Assembly (NCBI RefSeq): GCF_004341245.1
Contig: NZ_SLWY01000012.1
Location: 1-64,000 of the forward strand
Source: Plasticicumulans lactativorans
GTDB taxonomy: Bacteria > Pseudomonadota > Gammaproteobacteria > Competibacterales > Competibacteraceae
Length of the DNA stretch: 64,000 nucleotides
Direction: 5' to 3'
Shown here: piece after piece, positions 1-7,411 of the stretch
How positions within the stretch are numbered: the stretch's first letter is position 1
Layout of the letters: every line of letters begins with the position of its first letter
Notes under the pieces: generated by a model
Told to the model about the DNA's origin: nothing
Databases searched by the model: none
The model's input: only the letters and a program-made list of their open reading frames with translations
Translations under genes and position numbers: made by a program

Positions 1-69
1 GCGGGCGGTAGCACGGCTGCGGTGCAAGAAGCGGATTATTCTGGGTTGCTTCAAAGAGACTGGCTTGTA

Positions 70-1074
70 TTAGCTAACCATGCAGAGCTCAGTAAATAGA
101 TTTGCAATCTTCTCGGATATTTCTAGTGCCAATGTGTCTCCGGGAAGATATGGCAATCCACCAACCACGGTTAGAAACTCATTCGCCGCACTCTTTCGGT
201 CGATTTCGCCGTTTGCGGCGAAACTTGCATAACGGAAGCCGCACTCGTGTTTTGCATCTTCTGGCGATAGTGTCCAGCATTTCTGCGCAACAAGCTTGAT
301 GTTTGATTTGATCTGTACCGCTGCATTTGCGGCTGTGTACATTCCGAATAGCGTGCGCAGTAGCGACTTTATAATGTCTGCGGGGAGATATTCGATTCCT
401 GCATTGATGTGCTGTGCATCGCCAGCGGTTAGATTGGTGTTGCGAATGCTGTTTAAGAACCGTTTTACCTCTATAGCCGGACCTTCCGGATCTTTCGCAA
501 TCACCTCTTTAATGCAGGTTTCCAACCACGACACTAATTGAAACCCTGTTAGCTCGTTCTGATTTGGATGGGCCGCACTTGCCCAGTTGCGCATATCTCT
601 AATGTAGTCAAGATGCTTATAACCAATATCAGAGAGGATGCCCGTCAAGTGACAACCCCGCACGAGTTCCCATTCTTCAATTTTTGATAAATCAGACTCG
701 CCTTTTAGTTTTGTCCGCCTAGCTGGGTCAGTAACAACACTATCGTAAAAATATTCGAGATCAAATCTTGCAACCTTGGTTCTTAGGTTTACAACTGTTT
801 CATCCCAAATGAAATTCAGGGCTGCATCAAACAAACCAGCGCCGCAGGCTGCAATGAATTTAGATAGGTAAAGAGAGTTTTGCCTACGACTACCATCAAT
901 AGCGAAAATTACATCAGGCAGGTTATTGATTACACGCTGTCGTTCCGGAACTGCCACCAGAACTTTGTCCGTAGGGAGCCCAAGTTCATTCAAGTAACTT
1001 GTCAGTGCCGTAGTGAAATGATCTACACCAGTGCTGACTTCATTCTTTGTGCTAACTATGAGTTCGTTGGCCAA
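70..1074 (-). CDS. Unknown low-GC gene, possible HEPN-like protein
   Basis: I do not recognise this 334-residue protein. No signal peptide or membrane segment is visible. The start is a TTG at 1074 preceded by an AGGAG ribosome binding site about six bases upstream. A motif RNWASAAHP lies at about residues 162-170 inside a mostly helical stretch. It fits the R-polar-x(5)-H pattern of HEPN ribonuclease domains, which occur in abortive-infection and toxin proteins. The gene is visibly AT-richer than the rest of the window, which suggests horizontal acquisition, and an attC-like repeat lies upstream. The HEPN assignment rests on one short motif and is tentative. Confidence 0.6.
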   Translation of the reverse strand: MANELIVSTKNEVSTGVDHFTTALTSYLNELGLPTDKVLVAVPERQRVINNLPDVIFAIDGSRRQNSLYLSKFIAACGAGLFDAALNFIWDETVVNLRTKVARFDLEYFYDSVVTDPARRTKLKGESDLSKIEEWELVRGCHLTGILSDIGYKHLDYIRDMRNWASAAHPNQNELTGFQLVSWLETCIKEVIAKDPEGPAIEVKRFLNSIRNTNLTAGDAQHINAGIEYLPADIIKSLLRTLFGMYTAANAAVQIKSNIKLVAQKCWTLSPEDAKHECGFRYASFAANGEIDRKSAANEFLTVVGGLPYLPGDTLALEISEKIANLFTELCMVS

Positions 1075-1112
1075 GGATGGCTCCTATGGGAGTGAGATAT
1101 AACTACATGTAG

Positions 1113-1128
1113 GCGGCCGATCGGCCGC
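1113..1128. repeat. 16-bp perfect palindrome upstream of the low-GC gene
   Basis: GCGGCCGATCGGCCGC is a perfect palindrome lying between the predicted promoter and the ribosome binding site of the gene that starts at 1074. It could be an operator for a dimeric regulator or a hairpin in the leader. No function can be assigned from sequence. Confidence 0.6.
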
Positions 1129-1162
1129 ATAAACACGCTCGCGGTCGCGGGATATTCACCGA

Positions 1163-1191
1163 AAAATAGCGGTCGATCAATCGCTTGACAA
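1163..1191 (-). promoter_or_regulatory. Putative sigma70 promoter for the low-GC gene
   Basis: On the minus strand a TTGTCA box (complement of 1186-1191) is separated by exactly 17 bases from TATTTT (complement of 1163-1168). It points towards the gene starting at 1074, about 90 bases downstream. The -10 box matches the consensus only moderately. Confidence 0.45.
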
Positions 1192-1218
1192 GACCACGCC
1201 CGGTCGTTCGCACACGCA

Positions 1219-1272
1219 TTAGCCGGGCGGATCGCCGCACCATATTTTTAGTACGGCGATCCGTCCGCCTAA
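1219..1272. repeat. Long imperfect hairpin (19-bp arms)
   Basis: The arms 1219-1237 and 1254-1272 are reverse complements with two mismatches around a 16-base AT-rich loop. The left arm begins TTAGCCGGGCGGATC and the right arm ends GATCCGTCCGCCTAA. The hairpin shares its right arm with the attC-like repeat at 1263-1344. It may be part of a recombination site or a bidirectional terminator. Confidence 0.6.
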
Positions 1273-1344
1273 CACCTATTCCAACACCTCATAAAGCACT
1301 TCACATTCAACACGTTATCGACCTGCACGATTTGTTATGCGGAC
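1263..1344 (-). other. attC-like (integron cassette) recombination site candidate
   Basis: The outer arms GTCCGCCTAACA (1263-1274) and TGTTATGCGGAC (1333-1344) are complementary over 12 bases with one mismatch and enclose 58 bases. Read on the minus strand the element ends in GTTAGGC, a perfect match to the attC R' consensus GTTRRRY, and begins with GCATAAC, one base off the R'' consensus. Its 82-bp length is within the normal attC range, and a low-GC unknown gene follows it as in a cassette. No clear inner L'/L'' pairing was seen and no integrase lies in the window, so this is tentative. Confidence 0.35.
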
Positions 1345-1445
1345 CGCATTTGCCGGCGCTCACCCCGTGATCGTCGCGGCCGGCAGGACGGTCATGCCGA
1401 CTCCGGATCAACCACCTTCAAGTTGTTGCCTCGATGAGTTATGCC

Positions 1446-1546
1446 GGAAAGGCACCCTCACCCCTGCCCCTCTCCCAGAGGGAAAGGGGCTTTGTGTCTC
1501 CGCGTCGGTGCCGCTCTCCCTCACTCAGCCCCCTCCCCCACCTCTC
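1446..1546. repeat. C-rich intergenic repeat-like sequence
   Basis: This stretch holds a pyrimidine-rich block of CCCTC-type tracts with a short self-complementary segment (CCCTCTCCCAGAGGG at 1469-1483). Such blocks resemble dispersed intergenic repeats seen in several high-GC proteobacteria. It overlaps the last codons of the neighbouring cyclase, so the C-terminus of that protein may be encoded by the repeat. Confidence 0.35.
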
Positions 1547-3392
1547 CGTCAGCAAACGCGAAGCGCACGCCGAGGGCTTCGCGGCGGCCGCGGACCGGGA
1601 GTTGTTCGGCGATTGACCAGCGCAGGCCGGCACCGCCGAGCGCCTGCGGGCCGGCCTGCGTGCACACGGCCTCGCTCGCGGCGATCTGCGCGCCGCGCGC
1701 CTTGGCGATTTCCATCAGGCGGCTGGCGACGTTGACGGTGTCGCCGCTGGCGGTGATGTGCTCCTGCTGTTCGCTGCCGAGGCGCGAGAACACCACGGTG
1801 CCGGCGTGCACGCCGCAGCGCGAGCCGAGCGCGGTGGCGGGCAGTTCGGCCGGGGCGACGGTGGCGAGCCAGCCGCCGAGCGTGCCGATCAGCGCCTGCG
1901 CCAGTGCCAGCGCGCGCGCGGCGTCGTCGGGCGCGGGGTCGGGAAAGCCGAACACGATCATCGCGCCGTCGCCCATGAAGGTGGCGACGAAGCCGCCGCG
2001 CGCCGAGGCCTCGCGGTGCACCAGGCCGTGGAAGGCGCGCAGCGCAGCATGCGTGCGCGCCGGGCCGAGGCGTTCGCTGAGGCCGGTGAAGCCGGCGAGG
2101 TCGACGAACACCACCGCCGCGGGGCGCTCGACCGGCTCGGCGAGGAAGTCCGGGTCGGCGGCGAGGCGTTTGGCGACGAGTTGCGACTGCAGCCGGCCGA
2201 GCGCGTCGCGGGTGCGTTCGAGCCGCTGCCGCTCGCGCCGCTCCAGCCACACGCGGCCGGTGGCGTGCAGCGCGAGCGCCGGCAGCGCGCCGGCCAGCGG
2301 CAGCGCCACCGCGAGCCACACCCCGGCGCCGGCGAGCGCGAAGTAGGCGGCGAGGCACCAGCCGGCGAGCAGCGCGCCGGCCAGCAGCAGCCCGGCGGCG
2401 AAGCCCGGCAGCGCGCTGGCGCCGACCACGAGCACCGGCAGCGCGACCGCGGCGGCGGCGTCGACGCGGCGCACCGCCTGCGTGCGCCGCAGCGCATCGC
2501 CGGCGAGCAGGTTGCCGACGCCGGTGGCGAGCACCTCGATGCCCGGCAGCGCGGCGTCGAACGGGGTCGGGAAGCGGTCGCCGCTGCCGATCACCGTGGC
2601 GCCGACCAGCACGACGCGCCCGGCCAGGCCCGCCGCCACCGCGGGATCGTGCAGCACCTGCTGCGCGCCGACGGTGCGCACGCTGCCGCGCGGGCCGTAG
2701 AAGTGCAGTGCCAGGTGCGCGCCGAGGTCGAGCGGCACCGGCCGGCCGTCGAGGCGCAGGTGGTCGGCGTCGAAGCCGACCGTCGCCGCGCCGCTGCTCG
2801 CGGCGGCCAGCACCAGCGAGGGCAGCACGCCGCCCGGCAGCGCCAGCAGCAGCGGTACGTGGCGCGGCGTGCCGCCGGCGTCGGTGGCGAGGTTGACGTG
2901 CGCCGGGTGCGCCACCGCCCGCAGCGCCGGCAGCGGCAGCAGCAGGTCGCGCGCCTGCGGCAGCACCGCGGCGGTGGTGGCGGACGGCGCGAAGGTGGTC
3001 GCGGCGGCGGCGAGGATGCCCGGCGCGCGGCCGAGTGCCGCGGCGAGCGCGGCATCGTCGGCCTCGGGGCCGGGGTCGACCAGCAGCAGATCGAGCGCGA
3101 GCGCGCGCGGGCCGGCGGCGGCGATGCGTTCGACCAGTTGCGCGAGGGTGGCGCGCGGCAGCGGGTAGCGCCCGGCGGCGGCGACGCTCGCCTCGTCGAT
3201 CGCGACGATGACGAGTTCGTCGGGCGCGGCGTGCGGGCCGGCGAGTTCGCTGCGCAGGTCGAGCGTCAGCGCCTCCAGGCGGTCGAGCGCGCTCGCCGCG
3301 CCGGCGAGGTGGCGCGCGCCGAGCCAGCCGCCCCAGGCCGCGCCGGCGCAGGCGCAGACCAGGGCCAGCCGCATGGCCGCGGAAAGGCGCAC
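1521..3392 (-). CDS. CHASE2-domain class III adenylate/guanylate cyclase
   Basis: This 623-residue membrane protein is predicted to sense an extracytoplasmic signal and make a cyclic nucleotide inside the cell. An N-terminal membrane segment is followed by a CHASE2 domain (about residues 25-300, with IVAIDEASV near its start). Several hydrophobic segments come next (about 305-390), then a class III cyclase domain (about 425-610). The metal-binding aspartates sit in VDLAGFTGLSE and FMGDGAMIVFG, and the transition-state Asn/Arg pair is in NVASRLMEIAK. It starts 12 bases after a FecR-domain gene, so the two are almost certainly co-transcribed; FecR-CHASE2 pairing is a known gene arrangement. The signal and the nucleotide made cannot be read from sequence. 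Confidence 0.88.
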   Translation of the reverse strand: MRLSAAMRLALVCACAGAAWGGWLGARHLAGAASALDRLEALTLDLRSELAGPHAAPDELVIVAIDEASVAAAGRYPLPRATLAQLVERIAAAGPRALALDLLLVDPGPEADDAALAAALGRAPGILAAAATTFAPSATTAAVLPQARDLLLPLPALRAVAHPAHVNLATDAGGTPRHVPLLLALPGGVLPSLVLAAASSGAATVGFDADHLRLDGRPVPLDLGAHLALHFYGPRGSVRTVGAQQVLHDPAVAAGLAGRVVLVGATVIGSGDRFPTPFDAALPGIEVLATGVGNLLAGDALRRTQAVRRVDAAAAVALPVLVVGASALPGFAAGLLLAGALLAGWCLAAYFALAGAGVWLAVALPLAGALPALALHATGRVWLERRERQRLERTRDALGRLQSQLVAKRLAADPDFLAEPVERPAAVVFVDLAGFTGLSERLGPARTHAALRAFHGLVHREASARGGFVATFMGDGAMIVFGFPDPAPDDAARALALAQALIGTLGGWLATVAPAELPATALGSRCGVHAGTVVFSRLGSEQQEHITASGDTVNVASRLMEIAKARGAQIAASEAVCTQAGPQALGGAGLRWSIAEQLPVRGRREALGVRFAFADGEVGEGAE

Positions 3393-3404
3393 CGCGGCGC
3401 CCGG

Positions 3405-3944
3405 CTAGCGGCCGAAGCGGCGCAGCAGCGCCTGCACGCGCGCGGCCTTCCACACCCCGGCGGCGAGCGGTGGCTCGCCGGCGCGCACCGTGGTGCCCTC
3501 ATTGGGGCCGAGTTCGACGCCGGCGTCGGCGCCGCCTTCGCGTGCGCGCACCGCGACGCGCCCGCTGAGCACCAGCACGTCGGTGGCGCCGGCGGCGGCA
3601 TCGACCGCCCACGCGGTGCCGCGCACCGCGGCGATCGCCTGCGGCGTGCGGATCTCGAACGGCCGCGGCGAGGCCGGCGTGAACTCCAGCAGCACCGCGC
3701 CGCGGCTGAGTTCGGCGGCGTCGGCGCGGCCGTCGCCGTCGGCGTCGCGCACCTCGACCTCGGCACCGGCGGCGGTCTCGACGGCGAGGTCCGGCCCGCA
3801 GACGAGCCGCGCGTGGCCGGCGCCGGCGTCGCGCCGCTCCAGGCGGCACAGGCCGTCGTCGGCGAGTGCCGCGGTGGCGACGAACGCGGCGGCGAGCAGC
3901 AGGCCGCGCGCGGCGGACGGGAGCGATGGGGTGCGGCTGTTCAA
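3405..3944 (-). CDS. FecR-domain periplasmic protein
   Basis: This is a 179-residue secreted protein with an N-terminal signal peptide (hydrophobic LLLAAAFVATAALA) followed by a FecR-type beta-rich domain. The domain contains the typical stretch around FEIRTPQAIAAVRGTAWAVD and a C-terminal VLSGRVAVR segment. The start is a TTG at 3944 with GGAGAA just upstream. It lies directly before the CHASE2 cyclase and probably works with it in the periplasm, for example as ligand or signal partner of the CHASE2 domain. It is not a FecIR-type anti-sigma factor: there is no cytoplasmic anti-sigma region and no adjacent sigma gene. Confidence 0.75.
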   Translation of the reverse strand: MNSRTPSLPSAARGLLLAAAFVATAALADDGLCRLERRDAGAGHARLVCGPDLAVETAAGAEVEVRDADGDGRADAAELSRGAVLLEFTPASPRPFEIRTPQAIAAVRGTAWAVDAAAGATDVLVLSGRVAVRAREGGADAGVELGPNEGTTVRAGEPPLAAGVWKAARVQALLRRFGR

Positions 3945-4069
3945 CGCGGTTCTCCGCGGCCGGCGGGGCGGCCCGCGGCCCCGCGCAGCACGCCGGAGGG
4001 GAAAGGAAGGCGGGCGCGCTTCAGCGTAGGCGCTGCCGGCGGCGCTTTCCAAGCCGCCACGCGGGGAGG

Positions 4070-5068
4070 CTAGTCGATCAGCCCCTCGGCGCGCGCCACG
4101 CGGGTCAGGGCCTCTTCCATCAGCGCGCGCGCCTGCGCGGTGGTGGCGTGCAGGTAGGCGTGCAGCACGGCGTCGTCGGGGTTGCGGTGCTCGCACGCGG
4201 CGCTGTAGTCCTCGAAGGCGGCGAGGCTGTTGACCAGGTCGACCAGGTGGTGCGGGCACTCGCAGGCGAGGCTCGGGGTGGTGGCGGCGATGCGTTCGAG
4301 CGCGTCGGTGTCGTAGCGGCGCGCCGGCACGCCGCCGGCCGGCAGGCCCAGGTCGGGCGCCGGGCGCCCGGCCGGCAGCAGCGGCGCGCGCGCGCCGGCG
4401 CGGCAGGCCAGGCGCAGCTCGGCCATGCCGACCGGTGCGCGCAGCGGGGTGATGCTGGCGGTGTCGAGCCCGCGCACCGCGCCGCGGCTGCCGAAGCCGT
4501 ACACCACCACGGCGTGGTGCGCGCCGCAGTGGCGGCGCAGCGCCTCGACCGCGGCGGCGGTGGCGGCGTCGACCAGCGGGTATTCGAGCACCAGCACCTG
4601 CGGCGCGAGCGCCGGCACCTCGGCCGCGAAGCGCGCCGGCTCGCGCAGGTTGGCGACCACGCTGAGCCCGACCAGTTCGGCACCGAGGCGGGCGACGCGC
4701 GCCGGCAGCGCGTTGCCGAGCACCGCCACGCGCACCGGCGCGGCCTGCCGCCCGGCCGGCTCGGCGACGGCGGCGTCGGGGCGCTCGACCAGTTCGAGCC
4801 GCTCCTGCAGTTGCGCGAGCGTGAGGCCGGCGACGGTGCCGATCGCGTGGCCGGCGTCGACCAGGCGCTTGATGATCGCCAGCCGGGCGATGTCGTCGCG
4901 GTCGTAGAGGCGGTTGCGCCCCTCCGAGCGGTTGGGGTCGACCACCGCGTAGCGGCGCTCCCACATGCGCAGGGTGACGGTGGCGATGCCGGTCAGGCGC
5001 GACACGGTGCCGATGCGGTAGAGCTGCTCGGCCGCCGGCGGCGCGGACTCGTCGGCAGGGCTGTTCAT
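4070..5068 (-). CDS. MerR-family regulator with B12-fold remnant (LitR/CarH-like)
   Basis: This 332-residue protein has an N-terminal MerR winged helix (about residues 17-85; YRIGTVSRLTGIATVTLRMW, then the wing residues RYAVVDP...RLYD). A Rossmann-like region (about 112-230) follows at the position where LitR/CarH photoreceptors bind adenosylcobalamin. The cobalamin motif DxHxxG is absent; the corresponding stretch reads VLGNALPARVARLG. The C-terminal part contains a CECPHH cluster. It is the last gene of an operon with a DUF1295 protein and a fatty-acid methyltransferase, so it likely controls this lipid/photooxidative-stress cluster. Regulation by B12 and light is not supported by the residues seen. 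Confidence 0.8.
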   Translation of the reverse strand: MNSPADESAPPAAEQLYRIGTVSRLTGIATVTLRMWERRYAVVDPNRSEGRNRLYDRDDIARLAIIKRLVDAGHAIGTVAGLTLAQLQERLELVERPDAAVAEPAGRQAAPVRVAVLGNALPARVARLGAELVGLSVVANLREPARFAAEVPALAPQVLVLEYPLVDAATAAAVEALRRHCGAHHAVVVYGFGSRGAVRGLDTASITPLRAPVGMAELRLACRAGARAPLLPAGRPAPDLGLPAGGVPARRYDTDALERIAATTPSLACECPHHLVDLVNSLAAFEDYSAACEHRNPDDAVLHAYLHATTAQARALMEEALTRVARAEGLID

Positions 5069-5114
5069 GGTGGCAGGACCTCGGGGCAGGGAGCGCCGGC
5101 CGCGCGGGCGCGGC

Positions 5115-6131
5115 TCAGCGGCTGAAGCGGTAGTGGCTGACGCCCCACTCGGCGCCGTCGGCGTAGCCGAACAGCTCGGCGCAGGCCATGAAGAACACGC
5201 GCCAGCGGTGCAGCCAGCGTCGCGCGTCGGCCGCGCCGTAGACCTCGCGGAACAGCGCGAGGACGGGCTCGCGCGCGGCGTCGAGCCGGGCGAGCCAGGC
5301 CTCGGCGGTGCGCCGGTAGTGGTGGCCGTCCACCGACCAGGCCTGCTCCACCTGCAGAGGCCCGCGCAGGCCCGGCAGCAGGTCGGCGGCGGGCATGATG
5401 CCACCGGTGAAGAAGTGCCGCGCCATCCAGTCGTCGCTGCCGGCGTCCTCGAACGGGTAGGTGTAGCAGCGGTGGCTGAACACGTGCACGAACAGCTTGC
5501 CGCCGGGCGCGAGCCAGCCGCCGATGCGTTCGAGCAGTGCGCGGTGGTTGCGCAGGTGCTCGAACATCTCCACCGACACCACGCGCTCGAAGCGCCGGTC
5601 GAGGCTGAAGTCGTTGATGTCGGCGGTGAGCACCTGCACGTTGCGCAGGCCGCGCGCGGCGCAGCGCGCCTCGATGTAGCGCCGCTGCGACGGGGCGTTC
5701 GACACCGCGACGATCTGCGCGCGCGGGTAGTGCTCGGCCATCCACAGCGTCAGCGAACCCCAGCCGCAGCCGAGTTCGAGGATGCGCTGGCCGTCGTCGA
5801 GCCCGGCGCGCGCGCAGCTCAGCGCGAGCATCGCGGCCTCGGCGGCGGCGAGCGTGTCGACGCCCGCCGGCCAGTGGGCGCACGAGTACTTCAGGTGCGG
5901 GCCGAGCACGTGCGCGAAGAACGCCGCCGGCACCTCGTAGTGCTGGGCGTTGGCGGTCGCGGTGGCGATCGCGATCGGGCCTGCGGCGAGCGCGGCGACG
6001 AACTGCGCGCGCGCCGGTTGCTGCCGCGCTTCGCTCGCCAGGCGCCCGGCGAGCAGCCGGCGGATGCCGGCGCGGGTGACGACGTCGGGCAGCAGCCCGC
6101 GCTCCATCAGTTCGATTGCGGTGGTGTTCAC
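5115..6131 (-). CDS. SAM-dependent methyltransferase of the cyclopropane fatty acid synthase family
   Basis: This 338-residue enzyme has a class I SAM-binding motif (ILELGCGWGSLTLWMAEHYP) and the family signatures VVSVEMFEHL and FTGGIMPAADLL. It is shorter than classical CFA synthase and resembles the coclaurine-methyltransferase-like branch, so the substrate may be a lipid other than an unsaturated phospholipid acyl chain. It lies between DUF1295 and the MerR regulator with short gaps. The wider cluster carries a second, longer CFA-type enzyme, so the two methyltransferases probably act at different steps. Confidence 0.82.
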   Translation of the reverse strand: MNTTAIELMERGLLPDVVTRAGIRRLLAGRLASEARQQPARAQFVAALAAGPIAIATATANAQHYEVPAAFFAHVLGPHLKYSCAHWPAGVDTLAAAEAAMLALSCARAGLDDGQRILELGCGWGSLTLWMAEHYPRAQIVAVSNAPSQRRYIEARCAARGLRNVQVLTADINDFSLDRRFERVVSVEMFEHLRNHRALLERIGGWLAPGGKLFVHVFSHRCYTYPFEDAGSDDWMARHFFTGGIMPAADLLPGLRGPLQVEQAWSVDGHHYRRTAEAWLARLDAAREPVLALFREVYGAADARRWLHRWRVFFMACAELFGYADGAEWGVSHYRFSR

Positions 6132-6159
6132 GGTGGCGGCTCCGGTGGCAGGGGCGGCG

Positions 6160-6960
6160 TCAGGCGTCGCGGCGGGGGGTGGATCGCGGAAACCACGGGA
6201 CGAAGCGGCTGGTTTCGCGCTGGTAGGCGCGGTAGTCCTCGCCGCGGCTGGCGAGCGCCTGGCGCTCGGTGTGCGGGATGCCGGTCACGCCGAGCAGCGT
6301 GGCGAGCATCAGCGCCGGGCCGAGCAGTGCGAGCCAGACGCCCGGCCCGCCCCAGGCGAGCAGCGGGTAGGTGAACCAGTGCAGCCATTCGCAGAAGTAG
6401 TTGGGATGGCGCGAGTAGCGCCACAGCCCGGCGCGGCAGCTGCGCCCGCGCTGGGCCGGGTCGGCGCGCCAGGCGGCGAGCTGGCGGTCGGCGAGGCTCT
6501 CGCCGGTGACCGCGAGCGCCCACAGCGCGACCGCGGCGGCGAGTGCGGCGGCCGGCGGCCGGCCGGGGCTCTGCGCCACCGCCAGGAACGGCAGCGCGAA
6601 CACCGCGGCGGCGAGCGCCTGCGCCTGGAAGTAGGCGAAGAAGCCGAGGCCTGCGCGCGCGCCGAACCACGCGCGCAGGCGCCGGTAGCGGCCGTCCTCG
6701 GGCTTGCCGAGCACGCGGTCGCGCAGCAGGTGCAGCGCGAGCCGCGCCGCCCAGGCACCGCCGAGCAGCGCCAGCGCGAGCCGGCGCGCCCCATCGCCGC
6801 TGCCGAGCGCGGCGTGGAGCAGCGCGAGCGCGCCCATCACCGCGGCCCAGACGGCATCGACCGCGCTCGCGTCGTGCGTGCGCTGCTGCCACGCCCAGGC
6901 GAGCAGCAGCGCCAGCGCCGCGAGCCCCCAGCCGAGCAGGAACAACGCGCCGTCGCTCAC
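6160..6960 (-). CDS. DUF1295 membrane protein (steroid 5-alpha-reductase-like fold)
   Basis: This is a 266-residue multi-pass membrane protein. The C-terminal signature LWRYSRHPNYFCEWLHWF and the later GIPHTERQ...Y..YQRETS are typical of DUF1295/ICMT-like enzymes, which reduce or methylate lipid substrates. The GTG start at 6960 has a GGGAGG site upstream. The gene leads a short operon with a CFA-family methyltransferase and a MerR regulator. Similar DUF1295-CFA-DUF1365-amine oxidase clusters are linked to the singlet-oxygen and photooxidative response in other proteobacteria. The exact reaction is unknown. Confidence 0.8.
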   Translation of the reverse strand: MSDGALFLLGWGLAALALLLAWAWQQRTHDASAVDAVWAAVMGALALLHAALGSGDGARRLALALLGGAWAARLALHLLRDRVLGKPEDGRYRRLRAWFGARAGLGFFAYFQAQALAAAVFALPFLAVAQSPGRPPAAALAAAVALWALAVTGESLADRQLAAWRADPAQRGRSCRAGLWRYSRHPNYFCEWLHWFTYPLLAWGGPGVWLALLGPALMLATLLGVTGIPHTERQALASRGEDYRAYQRETSRFVPWFPRSTPRRDA

Positions 6961-7041
6961 CCGTCCCTCCCCGCGCGCGCCGCGGCGCACTTCCGGCCGC
7001 GGCGGCGGTCGGTATGGCAGACCACGTCGGGAGAGCTCGCC

Positions 7042-7374
7042 ATGCGCATCGTCATCATCGTCTGCGGAGTCCTGCTCGGGCTGCTCATGGCCGGCATCAT
7101 CAGCGCCGCCGGCCAGGCCAACGTGCTGACGTCGCTGGTGGCGATGGCGCGCGACCCGTGGGGGCTGGTGACGCTGCTCGACCTCGGCGTCGGCCTGATG
7201 TTCGTCGCGGCGTGGATCGCGCTCGTCGAACCGAGCCCCCTGCGCGCGGCGGCGTGGATCGCCGCGCTGTTCGTGCTCGGCAACGTCGTCACGCTGCTGT
7301 ACCTGATCTGCCACACGCCGCGGGCGCGCTCGCTGCGCGAGCTGGTGCTGCCGGCCGCCGCCAGCCGGCGCTGA
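7042..7374 (+). CDS. Small three-helix membrane protein (DUF1475-like)
   Basis: This 110-residue protein has three clear hydrophobic helices (about residues 2-22, 45-68 and 72-95), a mid-protein DPWGLVTLLDLGVGL motif and a basic tail. It resembles the small bacterial DUF1475 family. It sits on the plus strand between two minus-strand genes of the lipid cluster, divergent from the DUF1295 gene and convergent with the CFA synthase gene. Clean helices, and an ATG preceded by a GAG-rich site, argue that it is a real gene and not a shadow frame. Function unknown. Confidence 0.65.
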   Translation: MRIVIIVCGVLLGLLMAGIISAAGQANVLTSLVAMARDPWGLVTLLDLGVGLMFVAAWIALVEPSPLRAAAWIAALFVLGNVVTLLYLICHTPRARSLRELVLPAAASRR

Positions 7375-7411
7375 ACGCCCGCGGGGGCGGCGGGCCGCGC
7401 GGCGCGCATGC

